Under the pieces are notes generated by a model. The model saw only the letters and a list, made by a program, of their open reading frames with translations, had not been told where the DNA came from and did no database searches. From assembly GCA_965371445.1 (NCBI GenBank), contig CBDUYN010000076.1, forward strand, positions 1 through 43,618: a DNA stretch of 43,618 bases, read 5' to 3'. This DNA comes from DASWIG01 sp965371445. GTDB taxonomy: Bacteria > Acidobacteriota > Thermoanaerobaculia > Multivoradales > J023. Numbering within the stretch: the stretch's first letter is position 1; every line of letters starts with the position of its first letter. A program made the translations under genes and the position numbers. This document shows, one piece after another, positions 19,301 to 23,511 of the stretch.

Positions 19301-21034
19301 GCGTAACAGCGTACCGGCGGCGCCGTTTTCCCACAGCTCGAGGACCGCGGCCGTGTCGCGGCTGCCCAAGTTGTGGAGCGTCAACGCGACGTCGACCGTA
19401 CCGCCCGGGTCGGGCGCGGCCGGCGTCAAGACCACATCGACATCGCTCAGGGCCAGGTCGGGTTGCGACGGATCGACGACGAAGAAGCCCAGAGTGGCGA
19501 GGTTGTTCGATTCGTTCACCTCGTCGACCTCACCGGCGGGGTCGAGCTCCACTTTTACGGTGTGGTCGCCTTCGTCGAAGGTCAGGGGCACGCTCAGCAG
19601 GAACGCGGCGCCGGGTGCGACGGGGCCGCCGGTGCCCGTGGCGAGCTCCTCGCCCGGTCCCGCGGCGCCGGCTCTCCTCACCCGGTAGCCGAAGGACGCC
19701 ACCTCGGTCTCGCCCAGGTTGCGGGCGTGGATCACCAAATCGAAGCCCTGGCCCGGCTCCGGCCTCTCGGGGACGACGGAGAGGTCCGACGGGAAAAGCG
19801 CCAGGTCCGGCCCGGCGCGCAGCGTCACGGCGGCCTCCTCAGCGTTGTCGTCCTCGTCGGCCTCGGCCACCTCGTCGCGGGCGTCGGCGACGGCGTAGAG
19901 GGTAAGCGTGTCGGAGAAGCCCGCGGTCTCGACGTCGAGCGTCACCACCGCCTCTTCGCCGGGGCCGAGGGCCGGTACCGGCGCCTCGGCGGCGAGCGCG
20001 CCGTCCTCGGTCTCGTAGCGGATCTCGAGGTGGCTCGCCGGAGCCGGCTCGGGGCCGGTGTTCGTAATCGTTACAGTGAGGCCGATCGGCAGGCCCGCCG
20101 GGGAGCTCTCCGGCGCCTCCAGGGCCACCACGACCAGGTTCGGACGCTGGCCGCGAAGCGCAAGGACGACTTGCGCGGTCGTAAAGGTGTGATCCTCCCA
20201 GCTCCCGTCGCCGAGCTGGGCGGCGAGCAGATAAGGCACCGGAGAACCGAAGGGGAGATTGGAGCCGCGGCCCGCGGCGAGGAGCGCTCGATACGCCACC
20301 GCCGTCTCCAGGACATCGCCGAAGCCGCCGTCGGCCTGCTGGCGGGCAAGGAGGAAGTCCCCCGCTGAGCCCAGGACCCCGGCACCCACCGCGAGTTGAT
20401 CGAGACCGGTCAAAATGCGAGCGATCTCGGCCGTGAGATAGAGGTCGCTCGGCGAGCCGTGCGGAAAGCCCCAGCCGCCGTCGGCGCCTTGGTGGAGCTG
20501 GAGGTAGTCGAGAAGCGCCGCGATGTCGAGCAAACGCGCTCCTTCCGGCAGTGTCTCCCCCCCTTGATCCCCCGAGGGGGACAGTGCCAGGGCCTCGACG
20601 GCCAGAGCCGTGTCGAGGACGTTCGACTCATGGGCGGCGAACGCGCCGAACCCGCTGCCGTTCTTGAAGTCGAAGAGCGAGTCGAGAAGCGACTCGTAGC
20701 CGCGGCCGGTCTCGGCCAGAGCCAACGCGCGACGCGAGCGGAAGGAGGTGTTCGCCTCCGGCACACCCTGGAGGTAGATCGCCCCCTGGGTCACCGCCGG
20801 CTCGGGCGAAGCGCCGTCGACCAGCGCCAAGACGGCGAGCGCCGAATCGCGCGGCGCCATTCTCTGGAGAGTCCCGAAGCTGCCGTCTGCGTTCTGGACC
20901 CCGGCGAGATAGCCCTCGGCCGCCACGAGCGCCGTCTCGACCTGCGCTTCGAGCGGTACGACCATCCCGAGGTGCACGGCCATGATGGCGGTAAGAAGGA
21001 CGAACCTCTTTGTCGAGTTGCTGAAAAACCTCAT
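1319..21034 (-). CDS. Giant secreted multidomain protein (6,571 aa) with CARDB, FG-GAP, Calx-beta, lectin-like and DUF11 modules
   Basis: One uninterrupted frame of 19.7 kb. ATG at 21034 follows GGGAG by 9 nt. A Sec signal peptide ends near LEA (about residue 30). Domains in order by approximate residue: squalene-cyclase-like repeats 33-293; five CARDB 296-870; FG-GAP/VCBS propeller 880-1345; three CARDB 1349-1695; Ig-like region 1695-2022; thirteen Calx-beta alternating with four jelly-roll-like modules (start NLLxNxGxE) and one L-type-lectin-like domain, 2022-4355; second FG-GAP block 4355-4800; CARDB 4804-4919; four DUF11 4920-5482; six Calx-beta 5487-6139; a fifth jelly-roll-like module; a final Calx-beta; an SHGYWKTH domain 6428-6540; and a Gly/Asn tail. 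Many DxDxDG and DDD loops suggest calcium-stabilised folding outside the cell. There is no LPXTG or clear C-terminal anchor. Likely role is a surface or matrix adhesin; the exact ligand is unknown. Confidence 0.93.
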   Translation of the reverse strand: MRFFSNSTKRFVLLTAIMAVHLGMVVPLEAQVETALVAAEGYLAGVQNADGSFGTLQRMAPRDSALAVLALVDGASPEPAVTQGAIYLQGVPEANTSFRSRRALALAETGRGYESLLDSLFDFKNGSGFGAFAAHESNVLDTALAVEALALSPSGDQGGETLPEGARLLDIAALLDYLQLHQGADGGWGFPHGSPSDLYLTAEIARILTGLDQLAVGAGVLGSAGDFLLARQQADGGFGDVLETAVAYRALLAAGRGSNLPFGSPVPYLLAAQLGDGSWEDHTFTTAQVVLALRGQRPNLVVVALEAPESSPAGLPIGLTVTITNTGPEPAPASHLEIRYETEDGALAAEAPVPALGPGEEAVVTLDVETAGFSDTLTLYAVADARDEVAEADEDDNAEEAAVTLRAGPDLALFPSDLSVVPERPEPGQGFDLVIHARNLGETEVASFGYRVRRAGAAGPGEELATGTGGPVAPGAAFLLSVPLTFDEGDHTVKVELDPAGEVDEVNESNNLATLGFFVVDPSQPDLALSDVDVVLTPAAPDPGGTVDVALTLHNLGSRDTAAVLELWENGAAGTLLRTWTLDVAAGSAATVNETVALGLGAYSLLAAADPGQEVLETDESNNRAERFFRDLPDLAIGFDNLEVSAGAPGTPEPLAGDPIEVRVTIRNAGTATAGNVLLEVYEGDPAAGGGSIFSETFAEIPASGNRGTGFTWTATAGTNVLVAVADGGDAILEFSETNNRAEREVAVPRPNGPDLVIAGLDRSGLVESAATLEVTGTVAVGVTNAGDEDVTSPFEVRLFEDTNGDGRHGVGEKLLGSAVVTDPLTVGATVTASVAVDATVSFHHPLAWARVDAGDAVTERLESNNAAALYGDCEVEVPAPDFGGVVEEWYLPGVEVETTPIVVQLSDDNGDGKIDSRDTPDVVFHTLDATGRAILAVSGLDGSELWAFRSTPANPLVMHLGQVAAADLDGDGVAEVIGHQRDGRLIALDHTGSLLWVSDKVEGVGDRGLGAPSVGDLDGDGVPEIVLGRAVLSNTGELIALGTANQGQNYNYYVLFGAVLVPGATAYPHSVIADVDLDGVNEIVAGDAVYRLNGNTLEVVWDANVPDKLMVDGFSAVGNLDADPEAEIVYVSSGQILVMNHDGSYAAGRTVMVPFSPFSMPTYWGGPPTIADLDGDAAPEILVGTATHLIAYRSNLSTLWRRPIAQDFGAIHGVSAFDLDGDGTREVFFLAGTVNGDSRTFYVLDGATGATLYTRENISKTAMEYPVIADVDGDGRAEILVPSNVGFNGDASTQGLHVLGHPSWQGTRPIWNQYGYHVTNVALDGTVPSPQTPPWLASAGHAGNTFRANRELAAPPLLLPNLTVSFPRVAAPGEAGVPVTLRIGNGGRAAVPAGVEVALYAGDPATAEPVAIAVTTRGLWPGAWEEVEALWSVAGPPGALVFAVVDPSGAVAECDETDNQVAFEMTETVLPDLVIPAGGVVAPSPRVAGQLVPVTVTVTNSGTATADYLVRLYDGSGAEAAVLGEATGTALLPGEVRSLTLPWDTLGARGLHLLHAVVDPDETVLELDEENNRGLGAVELLAPSRPDLELTALQVSPSPLEAGAQVTLRATVTNRGTPLLGGFEVAFRANGFELGRRSWPGLLETGASGTLELIADSAAMTGLVLFTAEADPGAAIDEEDESNNEAAVELLVAASSVALGVEADRLAYSPGETIAIEVSVTDHGAAARMLDLDLRLVDTFGVVVTAVAEQPVTTVPGTALALDFATETPASLPGVYALIAELSQDGVVMATGNTFLSVVAIRSATASILSDRDAYTPLQAALFFGRVRNTSPNTTLHGAVARLAVTAADATEAFTHEHTFQALFPGAEAPVNATWEIANAPPGEYTASLSLREENGKLLAFSSTPLTVESSAETGAGLRGELAVTPSRLGAGAPLVSFWSVEHTGNTDLVGLVLRVDFLDLASATVLGFVDTVLDLPRGAAREGSLVYDSIELPPSSYLAVLKANLPAGEVRLASQPFTVERGVSVGDAEVAEGDSGSRLALFPVTLSSPSAESVTVPYSTLDASALAGLDFTPSEGELVFAPGETAKEIAVEVLGDTELEVDEIFLVVLGTPVGSLAGDPNGVGTIVDEEGCASPNLLANPGAEDEGPGLEPAGWTASGQIIRGSGDPEPLAGTAYFVLGATSTLTQEVPIAAFAAPVDAGTQSFAFEAFARVVGEPAAGEEIGRLVVEMLDGTGLVLDIHQTAGTADVTGWQVLDEVRVVPAGTRTLRFTLGNDSPSGAAVAFDLLGVRSVGRQTLRVEDTIVDEGDGDGVAALRLVLACPGAGDVSVGYATVPGTAADGDDFLGASGTLTFPAGAPEATLSIDIVGDTTDEDDESFGVVLSGATNAIVLDALGTVTIRDDDGPVAVSASDVTVLEGDAGAASALFEVILSAPSGRRVEVDYTTQAVSAASGVDYEAASGTLTFAPGETLRTVEVAVVGDRLAENDETFLLRLSNPVRATLADAEGRLTIRDDDVVEVSVGDVTESEGDEGATLWLFPLELSLPSDRDVEVVYATLDVTAVAGEDYEAVSGTLVVPAGSTSAEIAVPVYGDAEEEDHETFLVLLTGAVNAALARPEGTGTIYDDDAILISATDDAVREGAGEAVVTVVLSRPSSEEVSVEYGSADVTAVAGEDYDAVAGTLVFPPGTTAQEVRVPVIDDLLAERDERFTVTLSGAVGGAIVGAEASVLITDNDRWHIRTGLSYPTPPYEPPPVEQCLVLNHDGKWRRIAVWNKQKVDLGKSFDRRFRFFLGDPALRQGGIVFALQDKDKLAMGNGSLAMRIEPSVGVELTTDLVFEKPDHMSIMVDGYFHQGGVSYLPGGPTSTSFLPDGGTANDGQEHELRVIWNQRDQTLDVHIDDHERLFYTRDVVGEIFNGVEEVFYGFTAEAYHGTDGKALQYICEIDFCDGTESPKISIGDARIVEGDSATSEMSFPVTLACPSEHEVSVSWETKDGTALAGSDYLVSSGVITFAPGETSHHAVVPILNETIGEVHETFTVELSSPQGTELRDALGDGTIVSDDALFVVEGGSIVEGDDPMPSASNWGPNLFRVSLPGPVIRTATVKYRLVSGSAVVGEDVKSATDTLTFEPGETVQALRVLHIADRRQEGDESFFIELYDPVNGSVLAERFEVVIEDDDYDCPASPNLVVNGGGNVPGDEIFGWTIVGPAGSWSYWGSGVDRTRSIGALGGYVDREIYQDVDVSGFAERIDLGRQLFRFEGYLERHHATGHPEIVVEMRDVTGQAVLETASYSVDIQPDRYWSTRPRFAKLLQAPAGTRTVRVRLISRANGTFYSNSTFDVISLHSLEVPVLKVSDTTVVEGDAGTVTAKLNVDLVCPHFLPVGVDYFTADGTATAPEDYTATSGSLVFLPGETHKEVTVTVLGDTRQEGDESFELRLGAATEAAVADPAGVATITDDELHVDVLPTTSVLEGDSGTTWIPFKVRLSRSSDIELRVGYTAVGTSATAGEDFLETTGTLSFLPGETEKQVQVPVVGDTLQENDECFELVLTSTTSGALGVDRRSACILDDDVLISIADAPQAAEGGPASPGKLVFSVTLSRSISQKITVDYATSDVTALAGEDYEATSGTLTFSSGKTQATIEVPLLGDDVPEVSESLSLGISNPSVGQLGRSEADGFILDEDDCLGPELLRNRGGEEQPHADTPGWTAVEGGQWSAVADSFAPEGSRSFNPGNVASAELIQDVDLSAFAESIDRGIQRFLFTGAVKTRNADRARVVVELRDAANATVLDIFDTGEMTAPDVWRRLAGLQRPVAGTRWARLRLIGRRLSGSGRLEAFFDDLSLKPLGRPPVVDAEAVIVREDEPSGEAAITLRLSCAAREELSVDFRTVDGTALGGADFLAREGTVTFAFGEESSTLRIPLVDDALDEDAETFVVELSSDSVSVRDDAVSVLILDDEAQVVLTSGDVVVREGDGAGTSAELVLRLSGPSDRTARVAYATIDGSALAGADFSPVVGEAVFAPGELETLVTVPVLGDGVPEPHETFSLLFSSPISLSLDDARAEVTILDDDLGGECPGPNLLVNGGNEEPPGQGIVGWSADAGAWSWHAGDPAAGVPEPIEGRYAFAPPAAGVATLSQEVDLSAYAAPIDSGGQELALQGLVASAAGDTARIVLEYRDGAGAVLGTFDSGELTSPSWLPVTDRRAAPVGTRSVLLRLVARRAASTGRIGAFFDAVTLRLLGTRVLTIGDAVVDEGDTGTTPLGFPVVLSCVSDQPVSFDYATRDATATAGSDYAALVGSLVLPAGELRAEVSAEVLGDATPERDETFELVVSNAAGALASEPVAAATVRDDDESELCEYQPPPGIFSPVLEWAWTGSDQVPAYDGVMMTPSVADVSGDGVPDILFHSNGDHANNFIQGVLRVVSGDGSGPVFELTDPAFRTWSPGGIAVGDIDADGLPEILVARYNPSGVMALEHTGELKWFQGGVNPKEGSLAIANVDGVGLPEVVVGAAVLDADGAVRWVVDATAGGSHGTRGGAVTVADLDLDGKAEIISGNRAWRHDGSIFFSTNLSEGFSAVGNFDADPYPEVVTVGNGQIRLSEHDGELLWMVTPDGIVKGGSPTVADFDGDGAPEIGVAGSTQYLVLEGDGSLLWHSTVSDSSSGATGSAVFDFDGDGAAEVVYNDQKYLRVFAGRDGTVLFETPNPSGTLWEYPVIADVDADGNAEIVVGRNQILGYGGSVGVYSSGIFVFGDEADNWVPARRVWNQHAYHVTNVADDLSIPTVALNGWLEPGLNSYRRQTQGGRSSIAAPDLVAADLSVDTVSCPEGVELRARIRNDGDNLVGAALNVAFYAGDPAAGGELLGVVQTTEALDPEGLTEVALAVVSPPSGAETLCVVADDDGSGTGQANECREENNTLCVPIAPLCDTDPVLTAGKAVTLAADTNGDGVANPGETLLYSIEVGNTGAGPATAVTLVDSIPVHTSLVAGSVVTPGTVVSESPLEVSLGSLESGSAVSVSFAVRIDALLPAGVTEVSNQAVVSSAELDPVPSDDPATASPGDPTVTPVAGTPELTAAKTDALLVDQDLDEVASPGDVVRYTITVENMGTSAASGVLVRDLVPEHTVLVAGSVTASLGDVVTEEPVEVDVGVLAAGASAVVTFDVTVVRPFPLGVDTVSNRGTVLSDQLPVLLTDDPDVDGAADPTVTQVTAAPRLVAKKTDALAADHDGNGVPSPGDEIAYTVTLSNEGSRAATGVYFLDPVPKHTMLVAGSVTASAGTVADGVDVEVDVGEIAVSAEVTITFRVAVVNPIPAGVTEVSNQGAVAADGLDDVLTDDPDAGGDADPTVTPITAAPVLVVEKSDTLFTDAGGDSAASPGDELLYTILVKNTGNTGATSVVLTDTLGAYLTLVAGTAQTSEGTVVGEDPVRVVLGTVAADPVTVTFRATIADSFLWEETTVANQASVTSAELDPVPSDDPDTEPAGDATATEVFITPEASIDDVTVGESDGTAVFTVSLSEPSNRPVTLSFATADAAAAAGADYESALGEVTLAPGETTATVPVTIVSDLIDEPDEPFTLTLTGADGAVLADAGGVGTILDNDDPPLVSIGDVTVEESAGSATFLLTLTAPSSFDITVGYLTADATALASSDYSAAAGQVAIPAGLTNATLSVAVTGDALDEPDEAFSVVLTSPVNVTLGDANGVGTILDDDPPPVLSVTGVTVTEGPLVEAVFTVALSAESGFDVTVGYATADVSALAGLDYTATSGSLTFPAGVTEATLSVPIADDTLDEDDETFTLTLSNAEHAVLPAAPAVGTIVDDDPPPAISIDDVSVAENAGSAVFTLRLDTASGRELRVSYASTDTSARAGFDYTAVSGTVVFPASTTEQTVSVAVTDDTLDEPDETFTVTLTGPVNVTVGDGEAVGTIVDDDDPPDVSIDDVTVVEGDSGTIDALFTLTLTTASGFNVNLGYASADITAIAGSDYFAASGPATIPAGSLTATLRVQVVGDLVDERDESFTVELTNPQHVVIVDGTGAGTIVDDDEALISIDDVTVEEGDSGATDAVFTVTLSTQADREIRVDYATLAGTASESEDYLATSGTLVFPAFTTEQSLTVPVVGDLILEELEETFTVELTNAVEARIADGTGLGTILDDELCEGPNLLVNPSAERRGTEVEIPGWTHADGSDWQRRFSPPDPVDGRVTFFAGSSGLSELYQEVDVRSYALRIAAPGQVFAFEGFVRTFDEVPPDVVRIRVEYRDTNNLVVLDAYDSGEVTSPFEWTRLSDVRAAPAGTGWIRVSLIATRFTGVDADAFVDALSLRSHRAPTLTINDVQVYEGDSGWTDALFTVGLSCAWEHQVDIDYVTADGTALTGEDYLTTSGHLTFPVGTTEQTLAVPVVGDEIDEPNETFMVDLFNAVGAGGLVVLDPQGVGTILNDDFCPRSHGYWKTHTDVWPVYWLELGGVEYELEELLAFLEYKGPDASYHVALQLVATKLDLARGSDPFILPIVAEADAFLAAYPPGSDPRGEDREYGHWIKDQLDAYVNIPCPEDDGGGGGGNGGGNGNGGGSGNGNGNGNGNGGG
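1322..1411 (-). repeat. Low-complexity Gly/Asn hexanucleotide repeat at the 3' end of the giant gene
   Basis: The last ~30 codons of the giant gene are almost only GGN and AAN (Gly and Asn), as a drifting GGCAAC-type hexamer repeat ending at TGA 1321-1319. The same kind of tail is found at 30619-30657 upstream of the second RHS gene, where it marks a collapsed giant-gene copy. Such repeats are prone to length change by slippage or recombination. Confidence 0.8.
1417..1753 (-). other. SHGYWKTH domain of the giant protein
   Basis: Residues about 6428-6540 open with CPRSHGYWKTH. This Cys- and Trp-containing module occurs near the C-termini of many bacterial secreted proteins. It is followed by conserved helical sequence, a second Cys (NIPCPED) and the Gly/Asn tail. 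The function of the module is not established; its terminal position suits a surface-retention or export role, which is inference. Confidence 0.6.
4590..6275 (-). other. Four tandem DUF11 repeats of the giant protein
   Basis: Four units of about 140 residues each carry the pattern SPGDxxxYTxxVxNxGxxxA followed by HTxLVAGSV. This is the DUF11 conserved-repeat fold of large surface proteins, presumably a rigid stalk. The units are similar enough to be recent tandem duplications. Confidence 0.75.
6640..7970 (-). other. Second FG-GAP/VCBS propeller block of the giant protein
   Basis: Residues about 4355-4800 contain repeated blades with the calcium loops DVSGDGVPD, DIDADGLPE, DLDLDGKAE, DFDGDGAPE and DVDADGNAE. 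This is typical of integrin-alpha-like beta-propellers. A CARDB unit follows it, as also happens after the first block at about 17.0-18.4 kb, so the propeller-CARDB pair is duplicated within the protein. Confidence 0.75.
12190..12810 (-). other. L-type-lectin-like domain embedded in the giant protein
   Basis: Between two Calx-beta units, residues about 2742-2949 differ from everything around them. They contain GGIVFALQDKD, HELRVIWNQ, VEEVFYGFTAE and ICEIDFC, resembling the core strands of legume-type (L-type) lectins (GFAFVLQ, H.V.I.Y, V..GFSA). This would give the protein one defined carbohydrate-binding site. The family call is by eye and moderate. Confidence 0.5.
17000..18400 (-). other. 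First FG-GAP/VCBS propeller block of the giant protein
   Basis: Residues about 880-1345 contain seven blade-like motifs, including DLDGDGVAE, DLDGDGVPE, DVDLDGVNE, NLDADPEAE, DLDGDAAPE, DLDGDGTRE and DVDGDGRAE. These calcium-binding loops define an integrin-like beta-propeller. Confidence 0.75.
20150..20940 (-). other. N-terminal squalene-cyclase/prenyltransferase-like toroid of the giant protein
   Basis: Just after the signal peptide are repeated QxxDGSFG/W motifs: QNADGSFG, QGADGGWGFP, QQADGGFGD and QLGDGSWED. They resemble the alpha/alpha-barrel repeats of terpenoid cyclases and thioester-containing proteins. The catalytic DXDD of cyclases was not seen, so this is probably a structural or binding domain of an exported protein. 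Confidence 0.6.
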
Positions 21035-21241
21035 AGCCCTGCTCCCGTGGGTCTCAACGACGTGTCGGCTCTGGCATGAACCGTCATCTCATCCCTCCAT
21101 CCGGACGCGTTTTGGCCTCGCATGTTCCAGGTCCGCCCCGGCTCCATCACCTCCAGGCCGTTCGCCGGCCCGGCGCGTCGACGTTGTAGATCTTCCACTC
21201 AGTCGCTGACGAGAGCTCATGGTCATGCTCGGTCCCCGGAG

Positions 21242-21261
21242 CCGGAGGGATGTCCCTCCGG
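21242..21261 (-). promoter_or_regulatory. Hairpin 1 in leader copy 1
   Basis: CCGGAGGGA and TCCCTCCGG face each other across two bases: a 9-bp perfect palindrome. In copy 2 (30805-30822) 8 bp are retained. No T-run follows, so it is not an ordinary intrinsic terminator. Confidence 0.5.
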
Positions 21262-21296
21262 CCTGTTCACAGGAAAGAACCACTCAGCAACAGGCC
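21260..21296 (-). promoter_or_regulatory. Hairpin 2 in leader copy 1
   Basis: GGCCTGTT and AACAGGCC pair over a 21-nt loop. The same hairpin is fully preserved in copy 2 at 30847-30883, immediately beside the 24-bp insertion. Confidence 0.45.
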
Positions 21297-21400
21297 GTCT
21301 TGGTGGAGGAACATGGAGGAGTGCCTGTGCGGTCTCAGCCGCGCGCCGTGAAGAGGGATTGAGGTAAGGCAACTCGGCGATCCAAACGGCGCCGACGTAG

Positions 21401-21429
21401 ATGATAGCCTGACTTTCCGAAAAAATCAA
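21401..21429 (-). promoter_or_regulatory. Sigma-70-like promoter of the giant gene unit
   Basis: Read on the minus strand: TTGATT (21429-21424), a 17-nt spacer, then TATCAT (21406-21401). Transcription would start near 21394, about 360 nt ahead of the ATG at 21034. The -10 lies inside the leader repeat; the -35 lies just outside it. Confidence 0.5.
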
Positions 21430-21492
21430 GAGCGAATCTTGTCAGATCGGCCAGGAAATCGGGAGATCCTCTGACGAAGTCCTCGAAGGACA

Positions 21493-22428
21493 TCATATTC
21501 GCAAATACGCATATTTCGATACCTTGTCGGTGGTCGCGGAGGCCGGCCCGAGCTTCACGACCTCGATCTGGTCCTCGATCTGCACCTTCACCGACTCGCC
21601 AGCCACCGACAGGATCGTGCCCGGCAGCGTCCCGGGCACGAACGGAAAATCCTCCTGGACGATACTCTTCGTCCGCTTCAGCTCTTTCAGGTCCGTGACG
21701 CCAAGGCCGTTCGCCGCGATCTAAGCCTGAAGCGCTTCTTCATGGAAGAGACGAGGCGAGAGCTCCCTGTCGCTCTGGAGATGCTCCTCGAGATCGTAGG
21801 GCACCGCCTTGTAGAGGCGCAGATCTCCGCCGATCGCAAAGCGCTTGAGCGACGGGTCCATGCGGATCCACGTGTCGCCGGGACCCGGCGTCACGCCGCG
21901 GTTCGGGATGTAGTCGAGGTGGACCTTCACCCAGACGTGGGACATCCGGGCCGTCCGGACTTGGCTCCCCTCGGCGAGGAGGACCATCGGCGTGCCCGCC
22001 GTCGTCATCAGGTCGCCGGCCCGCCACGTGTCCTCGACGCCGGTGACGTTTTGAAGCATCTCCGCCGAGATCTCGACCTCGCCCCATTCGTGCCGCGCAT
22101 CGACGCTGGCCGCCGTCAGGAGCTGCTGGAGGAGCCAGGCCTGGTCCCAGGACGTCCCCTGCCGCTCTTGGAGCGTGCCGAGAGGGCTCTCTTCGGCGAC
22201 TTCGCCCGCCAGCTTCTCTACCGGCTCGACGAGCGAGCGGCGCTCGCCGCGAAGCTTCTCGACCAGAACGCCGAGCAGCGCGGAGAGCTTCTGCAAGTAC
22301 ACCTCCCGCTCCTCCCGGATCTCGTGGGCATAGACGAATTGCTCGGCATCGACGAAATGGAACGTTTCGACCAGCACCAAAGCCAGGATGAACGTTCGAT
22401 TCTTCACGGTCTTTCGGGACCATTTCAT
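21493..22428 (-). pseudogene. Decayed N-terminal copy of the RHS/transglutaminase-like protein
   Basis: ATG at 22428 follows GGAGAGG. The first 235 codons encode a signal anchor and a transglutaminase-like domain closely similar to the start of the RHS protein at 30570. Compared with that protein, about 170 residues are deleted between LAGEVAEE and SPLGTLQ. The frame is then stopped by TAG at 21723-21721, where the homologue has Tyr (EEALDAY versus EEALQA-stop). Past the TAG, the same frame keeps clear homology (LKELKRTKSIVQE, FPFVPGTL, LSVAGES) and ends at TGA 21495-21493. No RHS repeats follow. The triad Cys is again Ser. A 235-aa product might still be made; the evidence favours a pseudogene. 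Confidence 0.75.
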
Positions 22429-22484
22429 GACGTCCTCTCCTGCGTTCTCTACCTCATTTTTGTGATCCTGCTTCGATAGTGTCG

Positions 22485-23495
22485 TTACCGCTCATCGCTC
22501 GATTCCGAACCACTGACAACCTCCTCCCATTGCGCTTCCACCTCTTCGCCGCGATTTCGAAGATAAGACCATGTGAGCGCCCGAAGTGGGTAAAACCGAA
22601 GAATGTCACCACTTGGATAGGTGAAATCCCGCACAACCACCGTATCCTCCAACATCTTTCTCAGCCACGGAAAGGTCTCTGGCGAGCCTAAGTCTCTCAG
22701 AATGTAAACCATTTCACTTTTCAACTTCGGATTAGACTCCTTCACCGCGGCTTCACCAAGACCTCTGATCGCCGAGGGACTCCCGATTCGGCCCAGAGCA
22801 TGTGCTGCCTCGTACCGAGCTTCCAGGTTCTCGGACGCTAAACACATTAAGAGCAACACGACGGAATCCTCGGCCCCGTGCAGGCCCAGCAGGCGAGCCC
22901 CTCCCGGATCTCCCGCTTTCGCTCGCTCGCTCGCATCTGAGAGAGAACTCTCCTTCCACGGTATGATTCTAAAACGGCTTTCCGACACCGAGCGGAACCT
23001 TTTCGCCAGCCATCTTTTGACCAGCCCAACTTCACTGTCCGCTAACCATGGATCATAAGCTACTTGCAGGCTGTATTCACCTTGTCGTGAAAGATCAAAA
23101 GCTCTCTCAAGTCTCACCAATCTCTGAACCTCCCGACCAGGAAGAAGCGGCTCTCCTGCCCCTGGCGCAATATCCAACTCTCGCGCATGGCTTTTCAGGT
23201 TCTGACCGTCTTCAAACGTGACGACCAACCCGAGATCCTGTCCCCTGTCAACACCCCAGTAATAGCCAAGAGGACCTTTAAACACTCCCCAATAGCCTAC
23301 TTCTAGAGAAACTTTCGACTCATTACGCCACAAGATTGTCGCTACGACAGGCTCACCAGAATAGAACTCCAACCTCCGCAGTCGAACCTCAAAGGCCAGA
23401 CTTCCCATCCACCTATCGAGAGTCCCCAGAACCAGCAAAGCTCCCGCTACCGCCAAAATGATAACCAAGGTTTTCCGATGAAATGGTGCCATCAT
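22485..23495 (-). CDS. Membrane-anchored HEAT-repeat protein, candidate immunity protein for the RHS toxin
   Basis: 336 residues. Tandem ATG codons at 23495; GAAGGG upstream. The gene starts 16 nt after the stop of the RHS gene, so the two are surely co-transcribed. Residues 9-27 form a transmembrane anchor with a short basic cytoplasmic end, placing the rest outside the inner membrane. Residues ~36-180 look beta-rich. Residues ~210-285 contain HEAT-like helical repeats (ENLEARYEAAHALGRIGSPSAI, then LKSEMVYILRDLGSPETFPWL). Position directly behind a C-terminal toxin domain is the classic place of an immunity gene, and HEAT-type immunity proteins are known in polymorphic toxin systems. GC is lower than in the flanking genes, matching the toxin module. 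Family assignment is good; the immunity role is inference. Confidence 0.75.
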   Translation of the reverse strand: MMAPFHRKTLVIILAVAGALLVLGTLDRWMGSLAFEVRLRRLEFYSGEPVVATILWRNESKVSLEVGYWGVFKGPLGYYWGVDRGQDLGLVVTFEDGQNLKSHARELDIAPGAGEPLLPGREVQRLVRLERAFDLSRQGEYSLQVAYDPWLADSEVGLVKRWLAKRFRSVSESRFRIIPWKESSLSDASERAKAGDPGGARLLGLHGAEDSVVLLLMCLASENLEARYEAAHALGRIGSPSAIRGLGEAAVKESNPKLKSEMVYILRDLGSPETFPWLRKMLEDTVVVRDFTYPSGDILRFYPLRALTWSYLRNRGEEVEAQWEEVVSGSESSDER

Positions 23496-23511
23496 TAGCC
23501 CTTCACGTGAG

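Larger units (their letters stand above)
21138..21411 (-). repeat. Leader repeat, copy 1 (274 bp), 5' UTR of the giant gene
   Basis: This segment recurs at 30700-30997. The two copies are collinear with seven mismatches plus one 24-bp insertion in copy 2, about 97% identity. Both lie directly upstream of a giant-gene start or its remnant, in the same orientation. The segment contains two inverted repeats (21242-21261 and 21260-21296). With the promoter just upstream it would be transcribed as the first part of a ~360-nt 5' leader, so it may be a structured regulatory RNA. Short open frames cross it but show no clear coding constraint. Confidence 0.8.

Noticed and set aside
20560..20580. GC-rich inverted repeat resembling a terminator
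   Set aside because: It lies within the giant gene's coding frame and has no T-run.
21089..21429. Two short minus-strand frames across leader copy 1 (and their equivalents at 30567-31048)
   Set aside because: One spans the predicted promoter. Between copies, changes are a mix of silent and replacing with no coding signal, and the frames diverge outside the repeat. A leader peptide is not fully excluded because the 24-bp indel keeps the frame.
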